Of a DNA stretch of 64,000 nt, positions 54,574 to 63,810 are shown in pieces (within the stretch, counting starts at the first letter, position 1; each line of letters begins with the position of its first letter). The notes under the pieces are model-generated. The model did no database searches. It was given only the letters and a program-made list of their open reading frames with translations, and was not told where the DNA came from. Source of the stretch: Chersky-267 sp963744115 (GTDB lineage: Bacteria > Chloroflexota > Limnocylindria > Limnocylindrales > CSP1-4); assembly GCA_963744115.1 (NCBI GenBank), contig CAVUSI010000001.1, positions 310,001 through 374,000 of the forward strand, in the 5' to 3' direction. Position numbers and translations under genes: made by a program.

Positions 54574-55653
54574 TCAGTGTGCGGGGGCGGCGACAGGTTG
54601 ATCGTGGAGCGCCTCTTCGAAGACGACGGCACCCTCCTCGGCGATCTCACCTTCCTCGTCGTGGTGCTCGATGGCGAGGGTCGTGAAGATCAGGAACAGG
54701 ACCGAGAAGATCAGCGCCTGGATGAAGTTGAGGATGACCTCGAGGCCGATCAGGGCGACCGGCAGGAAGATCAGGGTGAGCGCGGTGATGGCCGCCAGGG
54801 CGACCTCGCCGCCGTAGATGTTGCCGAAGAGCCGCATCGACAGGGTGAGCGGCTTGACGAACTCGAGCATCAGCTCGATGAGGCCGACGAACATCGCGAT
54901 GATCCCGGCGCCGATGCCGTGCTTGAACTCGTGGAACGGGAAGAACTTGCGGAGGTAGCCGAGGCCGAGGTGCTTGAAGCCCTGGTACTCGAAGAAGACG
55001 AACGCCACGAGGGCCAGGCCGATGGTGATGTTGACGTCCGAGGTCGGCGCCCGGAGGAAGTCGACCCTGCCGATCGGCGGGACGAGCCCGATCCAGTTGC
55101 AGAACAGGATGAGGATGAAGAACGCGGCGAACATCGGGAGGTACGGCTTGACGGCCGGACCGCCGATCCCGGTCCCGAAGTTCTCGAGCGACTCGTAGCC
55201 GAACTCGGCCAGATTTTGCAGTCCGCTCGGGATGCGGTTCATCTTCCGGGTCGCGAAGAAGGCCACGACGATCAGGACCGCCATGACGATCCACATCGTC
55301 AGGATCGTCGAGGTGATGCTCGGGTGGAGGGCGACGACGAGCGAGCCGGTCGCCATCGGGTTCCCGGGGTCGAGGTCGAGGACGACGTGCGGCGGCGGGA
55401 ACTCGATCGAGCCGTTGATGTAGCAGACGGGGAAGGTGCACGCGTCACCGAGCGCGCCGCCGCGCGGGAACGGCGGGACGAAGAACAGCGCGAGCCCGTC
55501 CACCACGAGGAGGATGACCGCCAGGATGCCCAGCGTCCGGATCTTGCGACGGCGCGCACTCGCGGCCTCTTCGGCAGACTCCGGCATCGTCTCGGGTGTC
55601 TGGGCGACCCCTCCGGTCGCGACCTGATCGCTCGACACGCTCGCTCCACACAC
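54574..55653 (-). CDS. atpB: F1Fo ATP synthase a subunit with enlarged first extracellular loop
   Basis: A 359-residue a subunit. The essential arginine is R274 in LTLSMRLFGNIYGGE. Other marks are NWIGLVPPIG near 186 and the final helix pair. It is longer than usual: a charged N-terminus of about 40 residues, and between helices 1 and 2 a loop of about 45 residues (PPFPRGGALGDACTFP to HVVLDLDPGNP). That loop contains two cysteines (C72, C77) that could form a disulfide outside the cell. The start is GTG, at 55653 or more likely 55638, where GGAG lies upstream. Confidence 0.95.
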   Translation of the reverse strand: MCGASVSSDQVATGGVAQTPETMPESAEEAASARRRKIRTLGILAVILLVVDGLALFFVPPFPRGGALGDACTFPVCYINGSIEFPPPHVVLDLDPGNPMATGSLVVALHPSITSTILTMWIVMAVLIVVAFFATRKMNRIPSGLQNLAEFGYESLENFGTGIGGPAVKPYLPMFAAFFILILFCNWIGLVPPIGRVDFLRAPTSDVNITIGLALVAFVFFEYQGFKHLGLGYLRKFFPFHEFKHGIGAGIIAMFVGLIELMLEFVKPLTLSMRLFGNIYGGEVALAAITALTLIFLPVALIGLEVILNFIQALIFSVLFLIFTTLAIEHHDEEGEIAEEGAVVFEEALHDQPVAAPAH

Positions 55654-55655
55654 AT

Positions 55656-55679
55656 GAGCGCGGCACGTTCGCCGCGCTC
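55656..55679 (-). promoter_or_regulatory. Hairpin between atpI and atpB
   Basis: GAGCGCGGC and GCCGCGCTC form a perfect 9-bp stem with a 6-base loop in the 45 bases between atpI and the atpB start. It may act as an attenuator, processing site or translation control element. No T-tract follows on the minus strand. Confidence 0.45.
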
Positions 55680-55708
55680 TCGCCGCTTTCGATCGGGCCT
55701 GGGGCCCG

Positions 55709-55963
55709 TCAGTCGTACTTCGCCAGGAACCGCGTGATCAGCCGATAGATCCCGACGGTGCCGATGGCGGCCCCGCCGAGGAACCCGACGACCACGAAGA
55801 TGGGCGCGGTCCCGATCTGCCCGTCGAGCCATCTCCCTGCCAGAGCACCCACCAGGGTGGTGATCAGCAGCAGGAACCCGATCTCCGAGAACAGGGCGAA
55901 ATAGGCTCCCGCCTGACTCGACAAAGCCCCCGGATGATACCAGCCCGCCACGACCGCGGGCAA
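55709..55963 (-). CDS. atpI: AtpZ/AtpI-family F0F1 ATPase assembly protein
   Basis: An 84-residue protein with two membrane helices: YFALFSEIGFLLLITTLVGALAG and IFVVVGFLGGAAIGTVGIYRLI. The GRWLDGQIGTAP loop between them is typical of the AtpZ/AtpI group that helps assemble the c-ring or carries Mg2+. It is the first gene of the atp operon and lies 61 bp after the end of the surface-protein gene. Confidence 0.88.
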   Translation of the reverse strand: MPAVVAGWYHPGALSSQAGAYFALFSEIGFLLLITTLVGALAGRWLDGQIGTAPIFVVVGFLGGAAIGTVGIYRLITRFLAKYD

Positions 55964-56024
55964 ACTCCGGGTTGTGGCTGGGTTGCGGGAGGACGGTCCA
56001 CGACGGGTCGCCGCGGGCAGGCGC

Positions 56025-59000
56025 CTACCGTGCGACGACGAAGGTGTCCAGGTCCACCCGCGGGTGACCGGCCGTGCCCGAGACCACGATCCGGATGGTG
56101 TGGAGCCCGGCGGTCGGCCAGCTCGTGCTGAACACGAGCTGCTGGTACGTCGACGCCGAGGTGAACGTGCTCACGGTCGTCACCGGGACACCGTCGATCA
56201 GGACCTGGGCGCTGCCGCGCGCCGGGCTCTTCGCGCTGACCCAGGCGATGCCCTCACCGGTGAAGCTGTAGGTCACGCTGGCGTTGGCCGCGGTCGCGTA
56301 TCTGGCCCCGCCCAACGAGTACTTCGTCGAGCTCGCGGCCACCCAGGCCCCGCTGTAGACGATGCCGGCCGTGCTCTCCTGGACGCGCGATACGATGAAT
56401 GTCTGGCTTGTCGCCCACGGACTGATGTTGCCGGCCGTGTCCGTCACCTTGACCCGGTAGCGGTAGGACTTGCCGTAGGTGAACTTGCGAGCCGCGCTTC
56501 CCGCGGTCGGCCGGATGAGGCTGATCGCCTTGTACGCGCCGCCGTTGTAGCTCTCCTGGACCTGGTACGACTTGAGTCCGGTCCCGGCGTCGGTCGTCCC
56601 CCACACGACCCGGACGCTCCCGCTCGTCGCGCCGAGCGTCCCGGAACCCACGATCGACAGCGTCGGCCGCGCGGCGATCGGAGTGGCCGTGACGATCGTG
56701 ATCGAGACGGTCGCGGTGCTGGTGACATGTGTGTCGTTCACGATCGTGTACTTGAACGAGTCGGGCCCGGTCAGGAAGCCCGTCGGATTGTAGGTGAGGC
56801 CCGTGCCACCACCAGTGATCGCGACCGTGCCCTTCGAGCCCTGGGTGACCGACGGATCGTGAGGTGATCGCCGGCGTTCTTGTGAGTGTCGTTGGCGAGT
56901 ACATCGGATCGGATTGGCGACCGCTGCCCTGCAGGATCGTCGGGAGGTCGGTGTGCGCGTCGTTCTTCGGGATCGACCTTCGGCGTCACTGAGGATGCTC
57001 TGTCACGTGGGGCCGCGAGCATCGCTCGCCGTGAAGGTGAACGAGTCGGTACCCGGAACGTAGCCGAGCGGGCGTATAGGTGTACTGACCCGTGTCCCGT
57101 TGAGGACGCAGGCGCCATGGGCCGTGTGAATGGCTCCGATCGCATAGGTGAGCGTGTCGCCGTCGATGTCAATGCAGGTGGGATGGACGACGTGCAGCTT
57201 CGTGTCCTTAGTGGTGAAGGTCGCAACCCGATCGCGACGTGCACACGGGGGGTCGTTGACGTTCGTCACGGTGATCTGGAGCGTGCTGGATCGGCCCCGT
57301 ATCGATGACCGCCGTTCACGATCGCCGCCGTTGTCATGCACGTGCACCCCGATGTTGGCAATCCCGTTCGCGTTCGCGCGCAAGGGTGTAGGTCAGGACC
57401 CCAGCCGGAGATACGGCCGGCTCGACGCGAACATCGATGGCTTCGAATTCGAGTCGATGACGAAGTCGACGATCTGGCGGATCTCATCGGGCGGTCCCGT
57501 GACCGGCGCCGTCGCCCAACCCGCAACGGTGTGCAGCCCGGTGTCTTCGGTCAGCAGTCTGGTTCGCACCCTTGGCGAAGCTCGGTGCGTCGTTGACCGG
57601 GGTGACGTTGATCGTGAAGGTCTGCCCCGCACTCGTGTCGTGGCCGTTGTTGGCGGTGCCGCCGTCGTCCTCGAGAGGAGGGTGATCGACGCACTGCCGT
57701 TCGCGTTCGCGCTGGGGGTGTAGGTCAAGGTGCCGCTCGGCCGCTGACCGCGGGCGGCGAGCTGAACAGGCCGGAGTTCGTAGTTCGAGTCGACCACGAA
57801 GGTGAGCGTCTGACCGGTGTCGTCGGCTCCCTGGCTGATCGCGGTCGCCCAGCCTGAGACCGACTGAGCACCGGCGTCCTCGTTGTCTGTCTGATCGGAG
57901 CCCTTGGTGAAGCTCGGGACGTGGTTGATCGAACTGATGCTGATCGTGAACGTCTGGGTCGGGCTCGTGTCGTCGCCACCGTCGGCGGTGCCGCCGTCAT
58001 CGTGTAGATGGAGTGTGACCACGGAGTCGCCGCTCGCACCGGGGATCGGGGTGAACGTCAGGTCCCGCTCGGACTGACCGCGGGGCCGACGCTGAACAGG
58101 TCGGGTGACGCGTTGTCGATCACGAAGTCCAGCACATCGCTGGACTCGTCGGCCGGGCCCTTGCTGATGTTCGTCGCCCAGTTCGGGAAGCTCGCCGCGC
58201 CGGACGACTCGGAGACCGTCTTGTCGGGGCCCTTGGTGAAGCTCGGTGCGTCGTTGACCGCGGTGACGTTGATCGTGAAGGTCTGCCCCGCACTCGTGTC
58301 GTGGCCGTTGTTAGTGGTGCCGCCGTCGTCCTCGAGATGGAGGGTGATCGACGCACTGCCGTTCGCGTTCGCCTTGGGGGTGTAGGTCAAGGTGCCGCTC
58401 GGGCTGACGGCGGGCGGCGAGCTGAACAGGCCGGAGTTCGAGTTCGAGTCGACCACGAAGGTGAGCGTCTGACCGGTGTCGCCGGCTCCCTCGCTGATCG
58501 CGGTCGCCCAGCCTGAGACCGACTGAGCACCGGCGTCCTCGTTGTCTGTCTGATCGGAGCCCTTGGTGAAGCTCGGGACGTGGTTGATCGAACTGATGCT
58601 GATCGTGAACGTCTGGGTCGGGCTCGTGTCGTCGCCACCGCCGGCGGTGCCGCCGTCATCGTGTAGATGGAGTGTGACCACGGAGTCGCCGCTCGCACCG
58701 GGGATCGGGGTGAACGTCAGGGTCCCGCTCGGACTGACCGCGGGGCCGACGCTGAACAGGTCGGGTGACGCGTTGTCGATCACGAAGTCCAGCACATCGC
58801 TGGACTCGTCGGCCGGGCCCTTGCTGATGTTCGTCGCCCAGTTCGGGAAGCTCGCCGCGCCGGACGACTCGGAGACCGTCTTGTCGGGGCCCTTGGTGAA
58901 GCTCGGTGCGTCGTTGACCGCGGTGACGTTGATCGGTGATCGTCGCCGCCGTCGACGGTCCGTCTGAGTCGGTCCCGGTGTATGTGAACGAATCGTTGCC

Positions 59001-59271
59001 GTTGGCGTTGGGATTGGGCTCGAATGTGAACGACCCATCGGATTGCACCGTGGCATGGCCGTCCGCTCCGTCGGTATCCAGCGCGTAGTCGATCGAGACG
59101 TCGTCGGAAGTACACGCGAGGTTACCTGTGACGGTGTGGTCCTCGTTGACGGTGACCGAGTCGTTGCTGCAGTCGGGCGGAAACCCGTCGGACGCCAACA
59201 CCCCGAGCGGGCGTCACGAGGCTCGCGACGAATGCCGCCGCGAGGAGTGCCCCTCGGGTCCTACTGAACAT
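56025..59271 (-). CDS. Secreted repeat-rich surface protein with cadherin-like domains, FN3 and C-terminal binding-like domain (many frameshifts)
   Basis: About 1,080 residues in pieces lying in several frames. The start at 59271 gives a signal peptide (FSRTRGALLAAAFVASLVTPA). A Big_9/cadherin-like domain (VNEDHTVTGNL to GNDSFTYTGTD) follows. Then come alternating units of about 110 residues: A (PSFTKGPDKTVSESSGAASF) and B (PSFTKGSDQTDNEDAGAQSV), each ending in a TFTINVTAVND or TFTISISSINH strand. A further cadherin-like region (TVTNVNDPP, SDVLANDTH), one FN3 domain (VRVVWGTTDAGTGLKSYQVQ), and a beta-sandwich end (YSGAWVAASS to RVDLDTFVVAR) complete it. At least six indels break the frame. 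It probably binds other cells or polymers outside the cell. Confidence 0.75.
57600..58920. repeat. 660-bp tandem duplication inside the surface-protein gene
   Basis: Segments 57600-58260 and 58261-58920 are near-identical over about 660 bases (220 codons, one A plus one B unit). They differ by a few substitutions and by single-base indels, for example GAGATGG/GAGAGG near 57677, GAGTTCGAG/GTAGTTCGAG near 57780 and CAGGGTC/CAGGTC near 58061. A third, more diverged unit precedes at 57390-57600. Such recent duplication allows copy-number change by recombination. Confidence 0.9.
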
Positions 59272-60311
59272 TGACATTCACGTGATCGGTTGCGATCTGT
59301 CCACCGGCGCCATGCACGGTCAGCAGCGACATTGCATCCGGCGGCCGGGCACGCGGTGTCGTACAGGTGCGAGACCGTGGTTGTCGTGCCCGTGATGTTT
59401 CCGCTGGCCGACTGCGAGTCGTCAAAATCGATGTCGTAGGTCGTCGCATGCGTCGCTGTGATCGTGAACGTCACGGTGTCGCCGACCGCGGCTGAAGAGG
59501 TGCTCGGCCGAGAATCCCGTCAGTGAGAGGGGCAGCGGGGTCGGCTTCGGCGTCTTGGTCGGCTTCGGTGTCGGCGACGGCGTCTTCGTCGGAGCTGAGT
59601 CGGCAACTGCGTGATCGTGGGCAGGGGGAGCCTGCGTCGCTGGGCCTCGGGGTCCGGTCGGTCGGCGTCGGGCTTGGCGTCGATGAGACGAGGATCGTCT
59701 GGGTCGGCGACGGCTCCGGAACCGTCGAGGCGATCGCGACCGCCGACTCGACAGGCGCCTGGGTCGGCGTTGGAGTCATGACCTGGGGCGTGCCGGTCGC
59801 CGTCGAGGACGCCTCCGGACGGCTGCGGGTTCGGCGATTGCGGCGGGATCACCACGTTGATCGCGACGACGACGAAGCCGATCAGCACGAGCGTGGCGCC
59901 GACGGTGTCGCGGAGGAGCCGGAGTCGCGACGACCGCTCGACGGCGAGCGGCGGGACAACGAGCGGCACCGGAGGTGGCGGGGCCTCGACCCGGTGCGGG
60001 CCCGACACGACGATCCGCTGGGGGGCGATGTGAACGGGGCCCGCAGCAGCATCGGCCGTCCCGAGACGGCGCGCGACGTCCTCGGACGCCATCGGGGCCG
60101 GATCCGACTTCGACGTGTGGCGACCCGACGAGCGTCGCAAGGTGAAGATCGCGAGCACGCCGCCGACGACCCGGCGGAAGAACCGGACGATCCGGAAGCG
60201 GGATTGCGGACGGTTCTCCGAGCCGCGCCAGCGCCACGTTTCCTCGGCCTCGAACAGCAGGACGAGAACCAGAAGAAGGGCGACGACGGCAAGGATGAGC
60301 TGATCGGTCAT
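59261..60311 (-). CDS. Membrane-anchored protein with Thr/Pro-rich linker and PKD-like domain (several frameshifts)
   Basis: About 350 residues. An N-terminal helix (LILAVVALLLVLVLLFE) is followed by a charged segment of about 110 residues, a second helix (TVGATLVLIGFVVVAINVVI), then a long Thr/Pro/Ser stretch with TKTPSPTPKPTKTPKPTPL. A single PKD-like domain ends it: GDTVTFTITATH, YDIDFDDSQSASG, TTTVSHLYDTA and a last strand QIATDHVNVNVQ. The frame changes near 59822, 59650, 59494 and 59335. Layout suggests a stalk that carries the PKD domain through the cell wall. It overlaps the following surface-protein start by 11 bases, so the two are probably made together. Confidence 0.7.
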
Positions 60312-60472
60312 GGGTCCCCACAGACCGGGCCGCCGGGGCACACGGAACGGTCACGTCGATGCTAGCACCGCGCCGTCGAAGGGGGTACTACCGGGGTAGG
60401 ACCATCGTTGCCGGGTGGCACCGACCGCGACCGACCCGCACCGGACCGGACCCGGCCGGACCGGTTCACCGA

Positions 60473-61669
60473 TCAGACGGGCGGGTCGGATGGAGGCGTC
60501 GCGGACCCCGCCGCAGGGGTGGGAGGCGGGGTCGCCGGGGCGGCGGAGACCGGTGCCTCGGGCGAGGTCTCGTAGGTCTCCGCCTCGAGGTCCTCCTGGA
60601 CCGCCTCGCGGCTGGTGAGGACGAACAGGATGAGCCCGGACGCCACGACCACACCGACGAAGGCGTAGAGCTGACCCGCGCCGGACAGGAAGAACGACAT
60701 CACCGCCAGGACGCCGGTGATCGCATAGATGAGCAGCACCGTCTGGGTGTGGCTCAGGCCCAGGTCCAGCAGCCGGTGATGGACGTGGCCGCGGTCGGGC
60801 GTGAACGGCGACCGGCGATTGGCGAGCCGGCGGACGATGATCCAGAACGTGTCGATGATCGGCACGCCCAGGACGAGCAGCGCCACGGCGACCTTGGCCG
60901 TCCCGAGGATCGACAGGACGGCCAGCGTGTAGCCGATGAACATCACGCCGCTGGTCCCGACGAAGATCGACGCCGGGTGGAAGTTCCAGCGCAGGAACCC
61001 CAGCAGCGACCCGGCCAGGACGAAGCACAGGATCGCGATGAACGGCTGATCGAGGACGGTCGTCAGGCTGATCAGGCCGAGGGTGACCGCCGCGATGAGC
61101 GCGATCCCCGACGACAGCCCGTCGAGCCCGTCGATGAAGTTGATGCTGTTGATCATCCCGACGATCCACAGCACGCTGAAGATGATCGCGAAGCCCTCGC
61201 CGAGCAGGATGAGACCGGGTCCGAACGGGTTGGCGACGGCGCCGATCTCGGCCCCGAGGCCCACCGCCACGAGCGCGATCGCGACCTGGCCCAGGAGCTG
61301 CCAGCGCGCCCGGATCTGGAGGGCGTCGTCGAGGAAGCCGATCGCCGCTGCGATGAGTCCGCCGATGAGCAGCGCACCGAGCTCGCCGGGGTGGACGGTG
61401 CTCGGCATGACCACCGCCGCCACGTCCCCGCGGTCGACCAGGATGACGACGACGATCGCCACCGGCAGGAAGGCACCGACGACGGCCAGGCCGCCGGCGC
61501 GCGGGACGGGGCTGGTGTTCACCCGGCGCGGATCTGGTTGATCGACCAGCCCGAACGCCTGGGCGAACCGCCGAACGCCCGGGGTCAGGACGAGGGCGAG
61601 CAGCGCGGCGGCGATGAACGCGGCGAGGAGCGTCGGCGCGAGCGCACCGACACCCGGGATGAACTGCAT
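60473..61669 (-). CDS. MraY/WecA/TagO-family undecaprenyl-phosphate glycosyl-1-phosphate transferase
   Basis: A 398-residue protein with about 11 membrane helices. It has the family motifs: VDQPDPRRVNTSPVPRAGG near 42-60, AIGFLDDALQIRARWQL near 115, INFIDGLDGLSSG near 180 and RGHVHHRLLDLGLSH near 310. The last two, with the HVHHRL loop, point to the WecA/TagO group that puts GlcNAc-1-phosphate on undecaprenyl phosphate. A Pro/Ala tail of 50 residues ends it. The ATG at 61669 overlaps the glyA stop (TGATG). It would start wall teichoic-acid-like or other polymer synthesis. Confidence 0.92.
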   Translation of the reverse strand: MQFIPGVGALAPTLLAAFIAAALLALVLTPGVRRFAQAFGLVDQPDPRRVNTSPVPRAGGLAVVGAFLPVAIVVVILVDRGDVAAVVMPSTVHPGELGALLIGGLIAAAIGFLDDALQIRARWQLLGQVAIALVAVGLGAEIGAVANPFGPGLILLGEGFAIIFSVLWIVGMINSINFIDGLDGLSSGIALIAAVTLGLISLTTVLDQPFIAILCFVLAGSLLGFLRWNFHPASIFVGTSGVMFIGYTLAVLSILGTAKVAVALLVLGVPIIDTFWIIVRRLANRRSPFTPDRGHVHHRLLDLGLSHTQTVLLIYAITGVLAVMSFFLSGAGQLYAFVGVVVASGLILFVLTSREAVQEDLEAETYETSPEAPVSAAPATPPPTPAAGSATPPSDPPV

Positions 61670-62997
61670 CAGACCTCGGTGAGACCTGGGACCGGGAACC
61701 GAGCGACGATCGCGGCGACCTCGTCGGCCAGCCGGGCCTGGATCGCCGCGTCGGCGCGGTCGCGGATGGCCTCCACGATGATCCGTCCGACCTGCCGCAT
61801 CTCGGGCTCGGCGAACCCACGGCTCGTGGTCGCCGGCGTCCCGATCCGGATGCCGGACGAGATGTTCGGCGGATTGGCGTCGAACGGGATGCCGTTCTTG
61901 TTGACGGTGATCCCGATCTCGTCGAGGACGTGCTCGGCTTCCTTGCCGGTCACCCCGAACGGGGTCACGTCGGCCAGGATGAGGTGGTTGTCCGTCCCGC
62001 CGCTGATCAGGCGCATGCCTTCGCCGGCCAGGGTCTCGGCCAGGGTCCGGGCGTTGGCCAGGACCTGGACCTGGTACTCGCGGAACTCGTCGGTCAGGGC
62101 CAGCTTGAAGCCGATCGCCTTGGCCGCGATCACGTGCTCGAGCGGTCCGCCCTGGACGCCGGGGAAGACGCTCCGGTCGATCGTCGCGGCGAGGTTCGGC
62201 TTGACCATCGGGTAGTCCGCAGGGTCTGCCGTCGGCGGGAGGTCGGTGCGGCTGAAGATCAGCCCGCCCCGGCCGCCGCGCAGCGTCTTGTGGGTGGTCG
62301 TGGTGACCAGGTCGGCGTGGGGGAACGGGCTCGGGTGGAGGCCGGCCGCGACCAGCCCGGCGATATGCGCCATGTCGACCCACAGCAGCGCCCCGACCGA
62401 GTGGGCGATGTCGGCCATCCGCTCGAAGTCGATGATCCGCGGATAGGCGCTGGCGCCGGCGATGATGACCTTCGGTCGGACCTCGCCGGCCTGCAGCTCG
62501 AGGGCGTCGTAGTCGATCCGCTCGTCGTCCCGCCGGACGCCGTAGCCGTGGATCTCGAAGAACCGGCCGCTGAAGTTGAGCGCCATCCCATGGGTCAGGT
62601 GGCCGCCCTGGTCGAGCTTCATCCCGATGACCCGGTCGCCGGGGTTCACCGTGCTGAGATAGGCCGCCATGTTGGCCTGGGCGCCCGAGTGCGGCTGGAC
62701 GTTGACATGCTCGGCACCGGGGAAGAGCTCGAGGGCGCGCTGCTGGGCGAGGCGCTCGACGACGTCGACGAACTCACAGCCGCCGTAGTAGCGCTTGCCG
62801 GGCAGGCCCTCGGCGTACTTGTTGGTCAGCCAGCTACCCTGGGCCTCGAGCACCGCGCCGTAGACGTAGTTCTCGCTGGCGATCAGCTCGATCTTGTCGT
62901 GCTGGCGGCGCCGCTCGCCGAGCATCGCCTCCCAGACCTCGGGATCGACGTCGGCGATCGGGGCCCAGGCGAGTCCCGTGGGGGCGGTCGTGCTCAT
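61669..62997 (-). CDS. glyA: Serine hydroxymethyltransferase
   Basis: A 442-residue PLP enzyme that converts serine and tetrahydrofolate to glycine and methylene-tetrahydrofolate. Key motifs are IELIASENYVYGAVLEAQGS near 36, YAEGLPGKRYYGGCEFVD near 60, VNVQPHSGAQANMAAY near 100 and TTTTHKTLRGGRGGLIF with the PLP-binding Lys. The start ATG at 62997 has GAGGG seven bases upstream. It is the first gene of the core block after an 813-bp non-coding stretch. Confidence 0.97.
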   Translation of the reverse strand: MSTTAPTGLAWAPIADVDPEVWEAMLGERRRQHDKIELIASENYVYGAVLEAQGSWLTNKYAEGLPGKRYYGGCEFVDVVERLAQQRALELFPGAEHVNVQPHSGAQANMAAYLSTVNPGDRVIGMKLDQGGHLTHGMALNFSGRFFEIHGYGVRRDDERIDYDALELQAGEVRPKVIIAGASAYPRIIDFERMADIAHSVGALLWVDMAHIAGLVAAGLHPSPFPHADLVTTTTHKTLRGGRGGLIFSRTDLPPTADPADYPMVKPNLAATIDRSVFPGVQGGPLEHVIAAKAIGFKLALTDEFREYQVQVLANARTLAETLAGEGMRLISGGTDNHLILADVTPFGVTGKEAEHVLDEIGITVNKNGIPFDANPPNISSGIRIGTPATTSRGFAEPEMRQVGRIIVEAIRDRADAAIQARLADEVAAIVARFPVPGLTEV

Positions 62998-63810
62998 CGG
63001 ATCCCTCGATCTTCGGCGTTCGCGGATCGGCCCGGGTCGTGGTGCCGGCCCCGGGTCGCGGGCGACCTGGGCCATGGTCCCACAACGGTCGCCTTCGCCG
63101 TTCGGCGGCGCGGAGGCAGCGCGCGGTCGGCCTGCCCGAACCGGAGCGGTCGGCGCGACCGGTCGGTCGTGGCCCGCCTACTGCGCCGCCGTGGCCCGCC
63201 TACTGCGCGGCACCGCCGGGGGCGGCGCTATCTGAGCACGGAGGGTGGGCACCCGCGGGTTACGGGCTGCGGCGGTGGTACGGGCGAGAGCCGGCCGGCG
63301 ACTTCGATCGCACACAGCAGCCCACGCTGGCGTTCGGGCCCGCAGTCCCAGAACCGGCTCGATCTCGTCGTGGGAACGAGGTCACTACCGTCGGGGGCGG
63401 TATCACGCGAGAGCCACGGCTGGGCCGGCCGCGAACGGCGAACCACCGCAAGGCCGACCGCGAACCGCGAGCCACGGCTGGGCCGGCCGCGAACCGCGAG
63501 CCACGGCTGGGCCGGCCGCGAACCCAGAGCCACGGCTGGGCCGGCCGCGAACCGCGAGCCACGGCTGGGCCGGCCGCGAACCCAGAGCCACGGCTGGGCC
63601 GGCCGCGAACCGCGAGCCACGGCTGGGCCGGGCCCGAGCCGCGAACCACCGCAAGGCCGACCGCGTCACGCGAGAGCCACGGCTGGGCCGGCCGCGAGCC
63701 GCCAGCCACCGCAGGGCCGGCCGCGAGCCGCCAGCCACCGCAGGGCCGGCCGCGGACCTGCGCCCCGAGGTCAGCCGGACGTGTCGCGACGCTAAATGCC
63801 GCGGCGTCGT
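62998..63810. other. Long non-coding region upstream of glyA with tandem repeats
   Basis: About 813 bases between glyA and the tsaC-like gene. The glyA promoter must lie here on the minus strand. A short direct repeat (GTGGCCCGCCTACTGCGC at about 63169 and 63191) and the 29-bp repeat array occupy most of it. I see no gene and no glycine riboswitch-like fold. Confidence 0.65.
63413..63762. repeat. 29-bp tandem repeat, about twelve copies
   Basis: The landmark GCCACGGCTG recurs at 63413, 63471, 63500, 63529, 63558, 63587, 63616 and 63676, with variant copies (ACCACCGCAAGG, GCCACCGCAGGG) between and after. Steps are 29 bases, except one of 31. The unit contains GGGCCGGCC palindromes. Copies vary by type in a mosaic way (AACCGCGA or AACCCAGA between landmarks). 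No unique spacers are present, so it is not CRISPR. Confidence 0.9.

Noticed and set aside
62998..63412. Glycine riboswitch upstream of glyA
   Set aside because: I could not find the paired glycine-aptamer elements; only GC-rich sequence and a short direct repeat are seen.
63413..63762. Possible CRISPR array or repeat protein gene
   Set aside because: The 29-bp units follow each other without spacers, and 29 is not a multiple of three, so no stable protein is coded.
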